Part shown: positions 8,196-18,664 of the stretch, piece by piece
Position numbering within the stretch: position 1 is the first letter of the stretch
Layout of the letters: every line of letters starts with the position of its first letter
Source: an uncultured Pelagibacteraceae bacterium
GTDB taxonomy: Bacteria > Pseudomonadota > Alphaproteobacteria > Pelagibacterales > Pelagibacteraceae
Length of the DNA: 64,000 nt
NCBI GenBank assembly: GCA_902569405.1
Contig: CACFTX010000001.1
Location: 1-64,000 of the forward strand
Reading direction: 5' to 3'
Notes under the pieces: generated by a model
Database searches by the model: none
Told to the model about the DNA's origin: nothing
The model's input: only the letters and a program-made list of their open reading frames with translations
Program-made: the position numbers and the translations under genes

Positions 8196-10088
8196 ATGAA
8201 TTTTAAAAATTTAGCTATGTGGGCGGTTATAGTCTTTTTGACAATAGGTCTTTATAATATGTTCAAAAATCCACAAGGATCTTTGAACAAAGTTAATACT
8301 ATTATTTTTTCTGAATTTTTAACAGAAGTTGACAATGGGAGAGTAGTTAAAGTTGAAATTAAAGAAAACAATATTAAAGGCGTAATGTCTAACGGTGAAG
8401 TCTTTACAACCTATTCACCAAACTATCCAGATCTTATTGAAAGACTTACAGAAAAAGGAGTTAGTATATCAGCATTGCCTGTTGATGAAAAAATGCCGTC
8501 GCTTCTGGGAGTTCTTTTATCCTGGTTCCCAATGTTATTATTAATTGCAGTTTGGATTTTTTTTATGAGACAAATGCAAGGAGGAAAAGGTGGAGCAATG
8601 GGTTTTGGACGCTCAAAAGCAAAAATGATGAACGAATTAAAAGGTAAGGTAACTTTCAATGATGTAGCTGGCGTAGAAGAAGCCAAAGAAGAAGTTGAAG
8701 AAGTAGTAGAATTTCTAAAAGACCCAAAAAAATTTAGCAGATTAGGCGGAAAAATTCCAAGAGGATGTTTATTAGTTGGAGCACCAGGAACTGGAAAAAC
8801 TTTACTAGCTAGAGCTATAGCTGGAGAAGCAGGTGTTCCATTTTTTACAATTTCAGGATCTGATTTTGTCGAAATGTTTGTGGGAGTAGGTGCCTCAAGA
8901 GTAAGAGACATGTTCGAACAAGGTAAAAAACATTCTCCTTGTATAATTTTTATAGATGAAATTGATGCAGTTGGAAGAAGTAGAGGAGCTGGTTTGGGCG
9001 GTGGAAATGATGAAAGAGAACAAACTTTAAATCAATTGTTAGTAGAAATGGATGGTTTTGATACTAATGAAGGAGTAATTATAATTGCTGCAACTAATAG
9101 ACCTGACGTATTAGATCCTGCACTATTAAGACCAGGGAGATTTGATAGACAAGTAGTAGTTTCACTTCCAGATATTATTGGAAGAGAAAAAATATTAAAA
9201 GTACATGCAAAAAAAATATCAATGGCACCAGATGTTAATCTAAGAACTGTTGCAAGAGGTACACCTGGATTCTCAGGGGCAGATTTGGCAAATTTAGTAA
9301 ACGAAGCTGCTTTATTAGCTGCGAGAAAAAATAAAAGAATTGTAACTTATAATGAATTTGAAGAAGCTAAAGACAAAGTAATGATGGGTGCAGAAAGAAG
9401 ATCTATGGTAATGACAGAGGAAGAAAAAAAATTAACTGCATATCATGAAGCAGGCCATGCAATTGTAACTATTAATGAAAAAGCAGCTTATCCAATTCAT
9501 AAAGCTACAATAATACCAAGAGGAAGGGCTTTAGGAATGGTTATGCAGTTACCAGAAAAAGATGAAGTTTCTCAGACAAGAGAGCAGCTACATGCACAGA
9601 TGGCAATTGCTATGGGGGGTAGAGTTGCAGAAGAATTAATTTTTGGTGATGACAAGGTAACAACTGGAGCAGCTAGCGATATTGAGCAAGCAACAAAAAG
9701 AGCGAGAGCCATGGTTATGAGAGCAGGTCTTAGCAAAGAACTAGGTCCGGTTGCATATGGAGAAAATGAAGAAGAAGTATTTTTGGGACGTTCAGTTGCA
9801 AGACAACAAAACATGTCAGAAGAAACAGCAAAAAAAGTAGATTCTGAAATAAGAAAATTTGTTGAAAAAGGTTATGAAAGAGCAAAAAAAGTCTTAACAG
9901 AAAAAATAGATGATTTGCATAAATTAGCTAAGGCCCTTTTAACTTACGAGACGCTAACAGGAAACGAGATTGAAGATTTGGTTAATAAAAATATATATCC
10001 TGCTAATAAAGAAGATTTAAAAGCAGAAGAAGAGAAACAAGATTCGGCTTTAGGTTCAATGGGACTAAAGCCCAAAATAGTTCATTAA
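8196..10088 (+). CDS. ftsH: ATP-dependent zinc metalloprotease FtsH
   Basis: A 630-residue membrane-bound AAA+ protease. Two membrane segments lie at about 5-21 and 104-124, with a small periplasmic domain between them. Walker A GAPGTGKT is at 195-202, Walker B IIFIDEID at 250-257, the second region of homology ends in RPGRFDR, and the zinc site HEAGH is at 417-421. I chose the ATG at 8196 because it gives the standard N-terminus; a frame extension back to a TTG at 8145 adds 17 non-family residues. It degrades misfolded membrane proteins and, in other bacteria, RpoH and LpxC. rpoH is also in this window. Confidence 0.97.
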   Translation: MNFKNLAMWAVIVFLTIGLYNMFKNPQGSLNKVNTIIFSEFLTEVDNGRVVKVEIKENNIKGVMSNGEVFTTYSPNYPDLIERLTEKGVSISALPVDEKMPSLLGVLLSWFPMLLLIAVWIFFMRQMQGGKGGAMGFGRSKAKMMNELKGKVTFNDVAGVEEAKEEVEEVVEFLKDPKKFSRLGGKIPRGCLLVGAPGTGKTLLARAIAGEAGVPFFTISGSDFVEMFVGVGASRVRDMFEQGKKHSPCIIFIDEIDAVGRSRGAGLGGGNDEREQTLNQLLVEMDGFDTNEGVIIIAATNRPDVLDPALLRPGRFDRQVVVSLPDIIGREKILKVHAKKISMAPDVNLRTVARGTPGFSGADLANLVNEAALLAARKNKRIVTYNEFEEAKDKVMMGAERRSMVMTEEEKKLTAYHEAGHAIVTINEKAAYPIHKATIIPRGRALGMVMQLPEKDEVSQTREQLHAQMAIAMGGRVAEELIFGDDKVTTGAASDIEQATKRARAMVMRAGLSKELGPVAYGENEEEVFLGRSVARQQNMSEETAKKVDSEIRKFVEKGYERAKKVLTEKIDDLHKLAKALLTYETLTGNEIEDLVNKNIYPANKEDLKAEEEKQDSALGSMGLKPKIVH

Positions 10089-10094
10089 ATTAAG

Positions 10095-11147
10095 ATGGTT
10101 AAATATTACACCAGGGCGTGTAATTTTTATTTAGGGAAGAGATCAAAAGAAAAAGTTAAAAATAGATCTGCTCTATCTTTAAATAATAGTAATCTAATAT
10201 CTTTTGACACTATAGAAATTATAACTAGAAAATATAAAAAAAAAATTCATATAAGAGAAATAAAAAATCAAAGCTATATAATTAAAAAAAAAATCAAAGA
10301 AGATATTAAGCTAATTACAGAGAAAAAAAAATTTAAAGGATTAAACTTTTTAAATTTTCCTATTTTAATGGGAGTAATTAATTTAACGCCTGATAGTTTT
10401 TCAGATGGAGGAAAATACAACAAGGAAAAATCCGGACTCAATCACGCAAGTTATTTGAAAAAAAAAGGATGCGGAATTTTAGATATAGGTGGAGAGTCCA
10501 CTAGACCAGGAGCTAAATATGTTAATAAAAAAATAGAATGGAAACGAATTAATAAAACTTTAAAAAAAATCAAAAAACTAAATACATTTATTTCTTTAGA
10601 TACTCGAAAGAGCTGGATTATGGAAAAAGGAATAAAAAATAAAGTAAATTTAATTAATGATGTTTCTGGTCTTGATCATGATGAAAATACTATAAATATT
10701 TTAAAAAAATATAAAATTCCATTTGTTATTCATCACACTCAAGGAACTCCGAAAAATATGCAAAAAAACCCAAGATATAAAAATGTTCTTTTGGATATTT
10801 ATGATTTTTTTGAAAACAAATTAAAAAAAATAAGATCTTTAGGAATTAAACATAATAACATTATTTTGGATCCAGGTATTGGTTTTGGTAAAAACTTGAA
10901 ACATAATATTACCTTAATTAACAATATTTCTATTTTTCACTCTCTTGGATTTCCTATAATGTTGGGCGTTTCCAGAAAAAAATTTATTAAAGACTTATCA
11001 GGAAATAATGATAGTAAAGAAAGGTTGGGTGGCACAATATCATCTAGTTTGTATGCAATGACACAAGGAATTCAAATATTAAGAGTTCACGATGTAAATG
11101 AAGTGAATCAAAGTATAAAAGTTTTTAAATCATTAAATTTTAAATAA
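10095..11147 (+). CDS. folP: Dihydropteroate synthase FolP
   Basis: A 350-residue TIM-barrel enzyme joining 4-aminobenzoate to the pterin pyrophosphate in folate synthesis. The signatures MGVINLTPDSFSDGG (about 94-108) and LDIGGESTRPGA are intact, as are the later DPGIGFGK and GVSRKKFI motifs. The first 85 or so residues are a basic extension before the barrel; comparable extensions are known to me in alphaproteobacterial FolP. It starts 6 bases after ftsH, and its stop overlaps the glmM start by one base, giving the familiar ftsH-folP-glmM order. Confidence 0.94.
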   Translation: MVKYYTRACNFYLGKRSKEKVKNRSALSLNNSNLISFDTIEIITRKYKKKIHIREIKNQSYIIKKKIKEDIKLITEKKKFKGLNFLNFPILMGVINLTPDSFSDGGKYNKEKSGLNHASYLKKKGCGILDIGGESTRPGAKYVNKKIEWKRINKTLKKIKKLNTFISLDTRKSWIMEKGIKNKVNLINDVSGLDHDENTINILKKYKIPFVIHHTQGTPKNMQKNPRYKNVLLDIYDFFENKLKKIRSLGIKHNNIILDPGIGFGKNLKHNITLINNISIFHSLGFPIMLGVSRKKFIKDLSGNNDSKERLGGTISSSLYAMTQGIQILRVHDVNEVNQSIKVFKSLNFK

Positions 11148-12481
11148 TGTCAAAAAAATATTTTGGTACAGATGGAATTAGAGGAAAAGTAAATCAAGGA
11201 AATATTAATGGAGAAATGTTTTTTAAGTTTGGTTTAGCTGTAGGAACTTATTTTAAAAATTTAAAAAAAACTAAACAAACAGCAATTATTGCTAAAGATA
11301 CAAGATTGTCTGGTTATACTTTAGAACCCGCACTAGTATCTGGCTTAGCTTCTGCTGGAATGCATGTTTATACATTAGGTCCTTTGCCAACTAATGGTCT
11401 TGCCATGTTAACCAAAAGAATGAAATCAAATATGGGTATTATGATAACAGCATCTCACAACCCTTATTTTGATAATGGATTAAAATTGTTTGGACCTGAC
11501 GGTTTAAAGTTATCTGACAAAATCGAAAAAAAAATTGAAAAATTAATAGATTCAAAAATAACAAAAAATTTATCTAAACCAAATATTCTTGGTAGAGTAA
11601 AGAGATTAGAGAATGCTAATGATAGATATATTGAAATTTTAAAATCTAATTTTCCAAGTAATTTTAGGTTAAAAGGAATTAAAATTGCCATAGATTGTGC
11701 GAATGGAGCTGGATATAAATCAGGACCAAAACTTTTCAAATCTTTAGGAGCAAAAGTTTATAGCGTTGGCACGTCACCTAATGGATTAAATATTAACCAA
11801 AATTGCGGGTCTACGTTTCCAAAAAGGATTAAATCTTTAGTTAAAAAACACAGAGTTAATTTAGGAATATCATTAGACGGTGATGCAGATAGAATTATTT
11901 TATGTGATGAAAAAGGAACAATAGTTGATGGCGATCAGATTATAGCGATGCTTGCCAATAGATGGAAAAGAAAAAAAATTCTCAGAGGTGGTGTAATTGG
12001 AACTTTAATGTCTAATTATGGATTACAAAATTATTTTAAAAAAAAACAAATAAGATTTATAAGAGCTAATGTTGGTGACAGATATGTTAAAGAAAAAATG
12101 CAAAAAAATAGATTTAATCTAGGAGGAGAACAATCAGGTCATATTATATTGGGAAATTTTGCAACAACAGGTGATGGACTGTTAGTAGCATTAGAAGTTT
12201 TATTTTCGATGAGAAAAGGAAAAAAGGCTAGCGAGTTATTAAATATTTTTAAACCAATGCCTCAAATTTTAGAAAATATTTTTGTTAAAGATAAAAATAT
12301 AATAAATAAATTAAAATGTAAAAAAGCAATTAAAAAAGCCAATAAACTAATGGGTCAAAATGGAAGACTTTTGGTTAGAAAATCTGGCACTGAACCAAAA
12401 ATTAGAATTATGGGCGAGTCACATAATAAAAATTTGATTACAAAATGTATAAAAATAATTAAGCGGTCAATAAAATATTGA
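11147..12481 (+). CDS. glmM: Phosphoglucosamine mutase GlmM
   Basis: A 444-residue alpha-D-phosphohexomutase that converts glucosamine-6-phosphate to glucosamine-1-phosphate for peptidoglycan and LPS. The phosphoserine loop TASHNP places the active Ser at residue 103. The metal-binding loop DGDADR, the sugar-binding GGEQSGH and the C-terminal phosphate-binding RKSGTEPKIR motifs are all present. N-terminal FGTDGIRG is diagnostic of GlmM. The length is normal. It is coupled to folP (TAATG) and thiD (TTGA overlap). Confidence 0.96.
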   Translation: MSKKYFGTDGIRGKVNQGNINGEMFFKFGLAVGTYFKNLKKTKQTAIIAKDTRLSGYTLEPALVSGLASAGMHVYTLGPLPTNGLAMLTKRMKSNMGIMITASHNPYFDNGLKLFGPDGLKLSDKIEKKIEKLIDSKITKNLSKPNILGRVKRLENANDRYIEILKSNFPSNFRLKGIKIAIDCANGAGYKSGPKLFKSLGAKVYSVGTSPNGLNINQNCGSTFPKRIKSLVKKHRVNLGISLDGDADRIILCDEKGTIVDGDQIIAMLANRWKRKKILRGGVIGTLMSNYGLQNYFKKKQIRFIRANVGDRYVKEKMQKNRFNLGGEQSGHIILGNFATTGDGLLVALEVLFSMRKGKKASELLNIFKPMPQILENIFVKDKNIINKLKCKKAIKKANKLMGQNGRLLVRKSGTEPKIRIMGESHNKNLITKCIKIIKRSIKY

Positions 12482-13290
12482 AACCTAATTCCAAAATTTT
12501 AATAATTGCTGGATCAGATTCCTCTGGAGGAGCAGGCATACAAGCTGACATTAAAACTATTACTTCGCTTGGGTCATATGCTATGACCGCAATAACCGCC
12601 GTAACTTCACAAAATACTACTGCCGTAAAATCAATAACACCGATGTCTGCAAGAGAAATATCAAACCAAATAGAATTTACTTCTAAAGATATTAAACCTG
12701 ATGCAATTAAAATCGGAATGCTTCATTCAGTTGAAGTTATTAATGCAGTATTAAAGTCTTTAAATAAAATAAAAGTAAAAAAAATTATTTTAGATCCTGT
12801 GATGGTTGCCAAAGGAGGAAGTAAATTAATTGATAATCGTTCAATTAAAATTTTAAAATCAAAATTAATAAAAAAAGTTAGTTTAATAACACCAAATATT
12901 CCTGAGGCTGAAATTTTGACAAAAACAAAAATTTCTTCAAAAGACGACATGATCTATGCTGCAAGAATTTTAATAAACTTAGGTGCAAAAAATATATTGA
13001 TAAAAGGTGGTCATCTTAAATCAAGAATTATGCAAGATATTTTTTTAAATAAAAATGAAATTTCAGTTTTTAAAAATAAAAAAATTAATACAAAAAATAC
13101 TCACGGCACTGGATGTACATTATCTAGTGCTATTGCTACATATTATTCATGTGGAAAAACATTAAAGAAATCTTGTGAGATGGCGATCAAGTATGTTAAC
13201 CATTCAATTGGCACAGGACCGAGGTACGGTAAAGGTCATGGGCCAATAAATCATTTAAGTACAATAAATATTAATAAAAAGTTTAAATGA
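12478..13290 (+). CDS. thiD: Hydroxymethylpyrimidine (phospho)kinase ThiD
   Basis: A 270-residue ribokinase-family enzyme phosphorylating HMP and HMP-phosphate for thiamine synthesis or salvage. It shows [18 protein letters not shown] near the N-terminus and the anion-hole/catalytic [10 protein letters not shown] near residue 213. The start is a TTG overlapping the glmM stop by four bases. From the literature, cultured SAR11 depends on external HMP, so this kinase would be the entry point for salvaged HMP. That dependence is background knowledge, not seen here. Confidence 0.93.
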   Translation: MKPNSKILIIAGSDSSGGAGIQADIKTITSLGSYAMTAITAVTSQNTTAVKSITPMSAREISNQIEFTSKDIKPDAIKIGMLHSVEVINAVLKSLNKIKVKKIILDPVMVAKGGSKLIDNRSIKILKSKLIKKVSLITPNIPEAEILTKTKISSKDDMIYAARILINLGAKNILIKGGHLKSRIMQDIFLNKNEISVFKNKKINTKNTHGTGCTLSSAIATYYSCGKTLKKSCEMAIKYVNHSIGTGPRYGKGHGPINHLSTININKKFK

Positions 13291-14579
13291 AAAATGTAGT
13301 TGTTGTTGGATCTCAATGGGGAGATGAAGGAAAAGGAAAGATTGTTGATTGGCTTTCTAGTGAAGCTGATATTGTTGTAAGATTTCAAGGAGGTCATAAC
13401 GCCGGGCATACTTTAGTAATTGATAGTGCAACATATAAATTGAGGTTATTGCCCTCAGGAATTGTAAGAAAAGATAAGATTTCAATTATTGGAAATGGTG
13501 TTGTTGTCGATCCGTGGGCTTTATTAGATGAAATTAAAGAAATCACATCAAAAGGAGTCGAAGTAAGTCCAAAAAACTTAATTATATCAGAGGCTGCAAA
13601 TTTAATTTTACCGTTTCATAGAGAAATGGATGAAATAAGAGAAGATGCAGCAGGCAAAGCTAAAATAGGAACAACAAGAAGAGGAATTGGCCCAGCATAT
13701 GAAGATAAAGTTGGTAGAAGATCAATAAGAGTTATGGATTTAGTTTCTGAGAAAAATCTGGACCATAGACTAGAAACAGTTTTAATGCATCACAATGCAA
13801 TAAGAAAAGGATTAGGAAAAGAAGTTTATAAAAAAGATAAACTAAAACAAGATTTATTAAAGATAGCGCCAGAAATTTTAAAGTACTCCCAACCAGTATG
13901 GAAAAAAATAGATGAATTTAAATCAAAAGGAAAAAAAATATTATTTGAAGGTGCACAAGGTATTTTACTTGATGTTGATCATGGCACATATCCATTTGTT
14001 ACATCTTCAAATACTGTAGCTTCAGCTGCAGCTACTGGTTCCGGTTGTGGCCCTAATTCAATAAATTATGTTTTGGGTATTACAAAAGCTTATACTACCA
14101 GAGTTGGAGCAGGTCCTTTTCCAACAGAACTGACAGATGAAATAGGGGAAAAACTAGGAACTGTAGGAAAAGAATTTGGAACGGTTACAAGTAGAAAAAG
14201 AAGATGTGGATGGTTTGATGGAGTTTTGGTTAGACAAACAATTAAAATTGCCGGAATAGATGGAGTAGCATTAACTAAACTAGATGTTTTAGATCAATTG
14301 GACGAAATTAAAATGTGTATTGCATATGAAGTTAATGGAAAAAAAATGGATTATTTGCCTGCTGCTGTAGATGATCAGTTAAAAGCAAAACCTGTTTATA
14401 AAAAATTTAAAGGCTGGAAGTGTTCAACTAAGGGTATAAAAAAATTTGATGACCTTCCTGATAATGCTAAAAATTATATTAAAGAGTTAGAAAAATTTAT
14501 ACAAACAAAAGTTGCTAGTATTTCCACAAGCCCAGAAAGAAATGATACTATATTGATAGTTGATCCTTTTAGCAGTTAA
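13287..14579 (+). CDS. purA: Adenylosuccinate synthetase PurA
   Basis: A 430-residue GTP-dependent enzyme forming adenylosuccinate from IMP and aspartate, the first step from IMP to AMP. Key motifs: [11 protein letters not shown] (8-18), [23 protein letters not shown] and the C-terminal [10 protein letters not shown]. The length is the family norm. The ATG overlaps the thiD stop by four bases. The gene ends in a four-base tail-to-tail overlap (TTAA) with rpoH on the other strand. The competing IMP branch enzymes guaB and guaA lie further along the window. Confidence 0.97.
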   Translation: MKNVVVVGSQWGDEGKGKIVDWLSSEADIVVRFQGGHNAGHTLVIDSATYKLRLLPSGIVRKDKISIIGNGVVVDPWALLDEIKEITSKGVEVSPKNLIISEAANLILPFHREMDEIREDAAGKAKIGTTRRGIGPAYEDKVGRRSIRVMDLVSEKNLDHRLETVLMHHNAIRKGLGKEVYKKDKLKQDLLKIAPEILKYSQPVWKKIDEFKSKGKKILFEGAQGILLDVDHGTYPFVTSSNTVASAAATGSGCGPNSINYVLGITKAYTTRVGAGPFPTELTDEIGEKLGTVGKEFGTVTSRKRRCGWFDGVLVRQTIKIAGIDGVALTKLDVLDQLDEIKMCIAYEVNGKKMDYLPAAVDDQLKAKPVYKKFKGWKCSTKGIKKFDDLPDNAKNYIKELEKFIQTKVASISTSPERNDTILIVDPFSS

Positions 14580-15469
14580 TTTGCCGGTAGAAGATTTTTT
14601 GATTTTGCAGAATTTAACATATGTTTTTGAAGTTTTTCAAAAGCTTTGTTTTCAATTTGTCTTATTCTTTCTCTACTTATTTTATATTTTCTACTTAAAT
14701 CTTCTAGAGTAGTTGGTTCATCGTTTAATCTTCTTGAGTATAAAATTTCTCTTTCTCTATCATTTAATATTTTAATTGAGTCTTTCAAAAGATCTTTTCT
14801 TTGATCCATTTCTTCTTTTTGAGCTAACTTTAACTCTTGATCCATCTCTTTATCTACAATCCAATCTTGCCATTCATTACCATCTTCACCGATTTGGGCA
14901 TTAAGAGAATGTTCTTTTCCAGATAATCTTCTATTCATTGAAACAACTTCTTCTTCACTAACATTTAATTTATCTGCAATTTCAGAAACATGTTCTTTTT
15001 TTAAGTCACCTTCAGCTCTAGGTGCAATTTGATTTTTTATTTTTTTTAAATTAAAAAATAATTTTTTTTGTGCTGTCGTTGTTCCAATCTTCACTAAACT
15101 CCATGACCTTAAAATATATTCTTGGATAGATGCTTTTATCCACCACATAGCATATGTTGCTAATCTAAAACCTTTCTCTGGTTCAAATTTTTTTACAGCT
15201 TGCATAAGGCCAATATTCCCCTCTGAAATCATTTCATTGACTGGTAATCCGTAACCTTTGTAACCCATTGCAATTTTTGCAACTAATCTTAAATGACTTG
15301 TAACAAGTTTTTCAGCAGATTTAATGTTGCCAGTGGATTTCCAATTTTTTGCCAACATATATTCTTCTTCAGCATCTAGCATTGGGAATTTTTTAATTTG
15401 AGCAAGATAAGCTGATAATCCACCTTCATTGGATAGAGTAGGAAGATTATAACTAGAAGTTGTATTCAT
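14576..15469 (-). CDS. rpoH: Heat-shock sigma factor RpoH (sigma-32)
   Basis: A 297-residue sigma-70 family factor without region 1.1. Region 2 ([21 protein letters not shown]...[19 protein letters not shown]) and region 4 ([26 protein letters not shown]) are clear. The diagnostic RpoH box [10 protein letters not shown] is present near residue 134. It directs heat-shock promoter recognition. SAR11 genomes are reported to carry very few sigma factors, so this is likely the only alternative factor. It lies 41 bases downstream of rluD on the same strand and overlaps the purA end by four bases. Confidence 0.96.
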   Translation of the reverse strand: MNTTSSYNLPTLSNEGGLSAYLAQIKKFPMLDAEEEYMLAKNWKSTGNIKSAEKLVTSHLRLVAKIAMGYKGYGLPVNEMISEGNIGLMQAVKKFEPEKGFRLATYAMWWIKASIQEYILRSWSLVKIGTTTAQKKLFFNLKKIKNQIAPRAEGDLKKEHVSEIADKLNVSEEEVVSMNRRLSGKEHSLNAQIGEDGNEWQDWIVDKEMDQELKLAQKEEMDQRKDLLKDSIKILNDREREILYSRRLNDEPTTLEDLSRKYKISRERIRQIENKAFEKLQKHMLNSAKSKNLLPAN

Positions 15470-15510
15470 AGACCTATTTATTTAATTAAGATTTTTAATT
15501 TTACAATGAT

Positions 15511-16491
15511 TTATTTATCAATATTTCTTAGGGTTTTTACTATTGTCATTAAATCACTTGGCAAAATAGAAGTAAATCTTAATTTTTTTTCAGATTTAGG
15601 ATGAATAAACCCAAGTATTTTTGCATGTAAAAATTGTCTATTTAAATTATAGATAAGTTTTTCAAGATTTTGATCAATATTTTTTAATTTTTTAAATTTT
15701 TTTTTATATTTTTTATCTCCTAATATATTATTTCCTTTGTGACTCATGTGAACTCTTATTTGGTGTGTTCTCCCAGTTTCAAGCTTACACTCAACCAAGC
15801 TTAGAGTGGGTGTATTTTTATTTTCAAATACTTCTAGGGTTTTATAATTTGTAATTGCTTTTTTTCCTCTTGTAACTCCAACTTCCATTAATTGTCTATT
15901 TTTTGAACTTCGAGTAATTAAAGTTTCAATCTTTCCAAATTGGGGTCTTAATTTTCCCCAGATCATTAATTCATATATTCTTTCAATAGAATGTTTATTA
16001 AATTGATTAGATAATTTTTCATGTGTAAAATTATTTTTTGCAACCACAACCAATCCAGAGGTATCTTTATCTATTCTATGAACAATTCCAGGTCTTAATT
16101 CTCCTCCTATATTTGATAAACTTTTTCCACAATGATTTACAAGAGCATTTACTATTGTATTATCATAATTTCCAGCTCCAGGGTGTATAACAATTCCTGC
16201 GGGTTTATTCAGAACCAATAGATCGTTATCTTCATAAATAATATCAATTTTAAAATTATATGGTTTTAACGAAGCTTTTTTTGGTTCAGGTATAACTAAA
16301 TTAATTTTATCCCCAGTAGCAACTTTTTGTGATGGATTGATTATTATTAAATTATTTAACTTGAGATTTTTTTGTAGTATTAAATTTTTAATTCTAGTTC
16401 TGCTTAATTTTTTTTCTTTTTTTGAAATAAACGAGTCAATGCGGATGCCATTTTCTTCATCTTTAACAATTATATTAATGATATTTTTCAT
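15511..16491 (-). CDS. rluD: 23S rRNA pseudouridine synthase, RluD family
   Basis: A 326-residue pseudouridine synthase with an N-terminal S4 RNA-binding domain (about 15-75) and a catalytic domain carrying the RluA-family motif HRIDKDTSGLVVVAK with the catalytic Asp. Later LETGRTHQIRVHMSHKG is also family-typical. RluD modifies helix 69 of 23S rRNA. The start faces the tRNA-Arg gene on the other strand across only 23 bases. The RluC/RluD distinction is by overall resemblance and is less certain than the family. Confidence 0.9.
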   Translation of the reverse strand: MKNIINIIVKDEENGIRIDSFISKKEKKLSRTRIKNLILQKNLKLNNLIIINPSQKVATGDKINLVIPEPKKASLKPYNFKIDIIYEDNDLLVLNKPAGIVIHPGAGNYDNTIVNALVNHCGKSLSNIGGELRPGIVHRIDKDTSGLVVVAKNNFTHEKLSNQFNKHSIERIYELMIWGKLRPQFGKIETLITRSSKNRQLMEVGVTRGKKAITNYKTLEVFENKNTPTLSLVECKLETGRTHQIRVHMSHKGNNILGDKKYKKKFKKLKNIDQNLEKLIYNLNRQFLHAKILGFIHPKSEKKLRFTSILPSDLMTIVKTLRNIDK

Positions 16492-16495
16492 ATTT

Positions 16496-16501
16496 TATAA
16501 T
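16496..16501 (+). promoter_or_regulatory. Candidate -10 element for tRNA-Arg
   Basis: TATAAT lies 13 bases before the mature tRNA-Arg 5' end. The matching -35 would fall inside the start of the divergent rluD gene, where no good TTGACA is evident, so the call rests on the -10 and position only. Confidence 0.35.
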
Positions 16502-16514
16502 AATAATATTATAT

Positions 16515-16591
16515 GCGCTTGTAGCTCAATTGGATAGAGCGCCTGACTTCGGATCAGGAGGCTGAGGGTTCAAGTCCTTCCGAGCGCACCA
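16515..16591 (+). tRNA. tRNA-Arg (anticodon TCG)
   Basis: A complete 77-base cloverleaf. The acceptor arms GCGCTTG and CGAGCGC pair over seven positions with one G-T. The anticodon stem CCTGA/TCAGG holds loop CTTCGGA with anticodon TCG (reads CGA). The T arm contains GGTTCAAGTCC. The discriminator A is followed by a genome-encoded CCA (16589-16591). It sits in a gap between divergent rluD and the convergent Sua5 gene, which ends 17 bases away. Confidence 0.96.
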
Positions 16592-16607
16592 TTATTCAAC
16601 ATTTTCA

Positions 16608-17540
16608 TTAAAATTTTGAAGCGCGGAGCAATCTATCATTAATTGCTTCACCAAAACCTTTGTTTGGTATTTTTTCAACTGCAATACTTTTGAATTTCTT
16701 TTTCTTTATTATTCGTAAGGTTTTGTATAAATTTTTTGCCGCATCTTTAAGATTTTTATTTTTACTTAAATAATAAAAGTTCTTACTAGATAGTTTTCTT
16801 TTTTTAATTAACATGAAAGCTTCATTCTGCTTTTCTTTATTAACATTTAATCTTATAGGAATTCCGGGAGAGTAATGAACTTTTCCCTGTCCAGGTGAAG
16901 CAATTTTTTTCTTTTTTTTATTATATCGAATATTAGATTTAAGTATTTTTTTTATTTTTTTCATTTCAGTTCCACCTAACCTTAATATCTCGGGTTTATT
17001 TATTAAACTAATGATTGTGGATTCAAGACCTATTTTTGATCTGCCACCATCAAGGATAAATTTAATTTTTTTTCCAAATTCTTCTTTTACATCGTCTTTT
17101 GATACTGGGCTAATTTTAGTTGAAATATTTGCACTTGGTGCTGCAAGTGGATATTTTAGCTTTTTAAGCAATTTTTTTGTAATAGAATTTTTAGGAAATC
17201 TCACAGCTAATGTTTTTTTACCATTTGTAACATTTTTTGAAATCTTGCTATTTTTTTTTAATTTTAAAACAAATGTTATAGGTCCAGGGCAAAATTTTTT
17301 ATACAATTTATAAAAAATATTATTTGTTTCGCAATCAAGTTTTAACATTTTTAAACTATGATAATGTACTATTAAAGGGTTTTTTTTGGGTCTTTTTTTT
17401 AATCTAAATATTTTTGCTGTTGCAATGTTAGAATATGCCTTTGCAGCTAATCCATATACAGTTTCTGTTGGGACACCCACGCATTCATTTTTATCTAAAT
17501 AGTATTTAGCTTTTTTAATATTTGAAAGATTGTTTTTCAT
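16608..17540 (-). CDS. tsaC: L-threonylcarbamoyladenylate synthase (Sua5/YrdC family)
   Basis: A 310-residue protein with an N-terminal YrdC domain (about 5-190; motifs VPTETVYGLAAKA, KIFRLKKRPKKNPL, SANIS) and a C-terminal Sua5 domain, which is the longer Sua5-type architecture rather than short TsaC. It makes threonylcarbamoyl-AMP from threonine, bicarbonate and ATP for the t6A37 tRNA modification. It is divergent from xseB, with starts only 19 bases apart. High lysine content is typical of this genome. Confidence 0.93.
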   Translation of the reverse strand: MKNNLSNIKKAKYYLDKNECVGVPTETVYGLAAKAYSNIATAKIFRLKKRPKKNPLIVHYHSLKMLKLDCETNNIFYKLYKKFCPGPITFVLKLKKNSKISKNVTNGKKTLAVRFPKNSITKKLLKKLKYPLAAPSANISTKISPVSKDDVKEEFGKKIKFILDGGRSKIGLESTIISLINKPEILRLGGTEMKKIKKILKSNIRYNKKKKKIASPGQGKVHYSPGIPIRLNVNKEKQNEAFMLIKKRKLSSKNFYYLSKNKNLKDAAKNLYKTLRIIKKKKFKSIAVEKIPNKGFGEAINDRLLRASKF

Positions 17541-17559
17541 GTAATATTACAACTATTAT

Positions 17560-17814
17560 ATGAAAGATAAAAATTTGCAAAATGATATTAAAAATAAATC
17601 TCTAAACGAGCTTACAGAACTAGCTAATAGCATAATCGAAAATCTTGAAAAAGAGAAAGACTTAGAAAATTCAATTAACAAATATCAAGAATTAATAAGA
17701 TTGAATAATTTAATAGAAAAAAAATTTCAAGCGACTTCAAAAAATATATCGCAAAATACTAAAGAAAAAATTAGCAAATTATTAATAAATAAAGATGGAA
17801 AAAAAATTAAATAA
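17560..17814 (+). CDS. xseB: Exodeoxyribonuclease VII small subunit XseB
   Basis: An 84-residue, almost wholly helical, charged protein. The segment with SLNELTELANSIIENLEKEKDLENSINKY resembles the conserved XseB core (ELE.IV..LE.....LE.S...YE.G). With XseA it forms an exonuclease on single-stranded DNA. It overlaps ispA by 20 bases; an xseB-ispA-dxs order is common in proteobacteria and supports the call. xseA is not in the window. Confidence 0.85.
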   Translation: MKDKNLQNDIKNKSLNELTELANSIIENLEKEKDLENSINKYQELIRLNNLIEKKFQATSKNISQNTKEKISKLLINKDGKKIK

Positions 17815-18664
17815 AATTGCTAAAGATGTAAATTTGTTTTTATTAAAATTTTTATCAAAACAAAAAAAAACAGATTTAATTAAACCAATGAAGTATGGTT
17901 TGTTGCCAGGTGGAAAAAAAATTAGAACGAAATTAATTGCAGATGTTGGAAAAATTTTTCGCACTAAATATCAAAATATTGTTCAGGTTGGAGCAGCCGT
18001 AGAATGTATTCATGCTTATTCTTTAATTCATGATGATCTTCCATGTATGGATAATGACTTATTGAGAAGAGGTAAGCTATCAACACATAAAAAATTTGGA
18101 GAATCAACAGCAATACTTGCAGGCAACTCTCTTCTTACAATAGCGTTTGAAATTTTGAGTCAAAAAAAATTTCAGCCAGATGCAAAAGTTAAAGTAAAGT
18201 TAATTAAATTAATATCAGAATGTTCAGGGCACTCAGGAATAGCAGGCGGTCAATATTCTGATTTAAATTTTGAAGGTAAAAAAATTCCTTTAAAAAGAAT
18301 AGTGGAAATGCAGATTAAAAAAACAGGAAAGTTATTTAGTTTTTGTTGTATGGCACCTGTGATTATGAGCAAAAAAAATAAATATTTAAAGAAATTTGAT
18401 AAGATTGGTGCAGACATTGGTTTATTATTTCAAATAGCAGATGATCTTATTGATTACAGTGGAAACTCAAAAGAAGCAGGAAAAAAAACCAGAAAGGATT
18501 TAAAAAAAGGAAAGGCAACACTAATCAGTTTACTAGGCCATCAAAATACTATTAAATATGGAAAAAAACTAAAATATAAAATATTTAAAAAACTTAATTA
18601 TTTTGGAAAAAGATCTGAAGATTTAAGAGGTACGGTTAAACATATATTAGAAAGAAGCAAGTGA
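17795..18664 (+). CDS. ispA: Farnesyl/geranyl diphosphate synthase IspA
   Basis: A 289-residue short-chain trans-prenyltransferase. The first aspartate-rich motif is in [13 protein letters not shown] (DDxxxxD, short-chain type) and the second in [21 protein letters not shown] near the N-terminus binds the diphosphate. It condenses IPP with DMAPP/GPP to farnesyl diphosphate. It is wedged between xseB (20-base overlap) and dxs (GTGA overlap), consistent with one isoprenoid operon. A role in supplying carotenoid for the retinal of the rhodopsin downstream is inference. Confidence 0.93.
   Translation: MEKKLNKIAKDVNLFLLKFLSKQKKTDLIKPMKYGLLPGGKKIRTKLIADVGKIFRTKYQNIVQVGAAVECIHAYSLIHDDLPCMDNDLLRRGKLSTHKKFGESTAILAGNSLLTIAFEILSQKKFQPDAKVKVKLIKLISECSGHSGIAGGQYSDLNFEGKKIPLKRIVEMQIKKTGKLFSFCCMAPVIMSKKNKYLKKFDKIGADIGLLFQIADDLIDYSGNSKEAGKKTRKDLKKGKATLISLLGHQNTIKYGKKLKYKIFKKLNYFGKRSEDLRGTVKHILERSK

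Noticed and set aside
8423-8911. Long reverse-strand frame (162 codons) opposite ftsH
   Set aside because: It lies wholly antisense to the highly conserved FtsH ATPase, has a low-complexity Ser/Pro/Thr-rich product and no ribosome-binding site; it is a shadow of codon bias.
10095-10350. Basic N-terminal extension of FolP as a separate gene or fusion
   Set aside because: It is in frame, has no second start signal, and similar extensions occur in alphaproteobacterial FolP.
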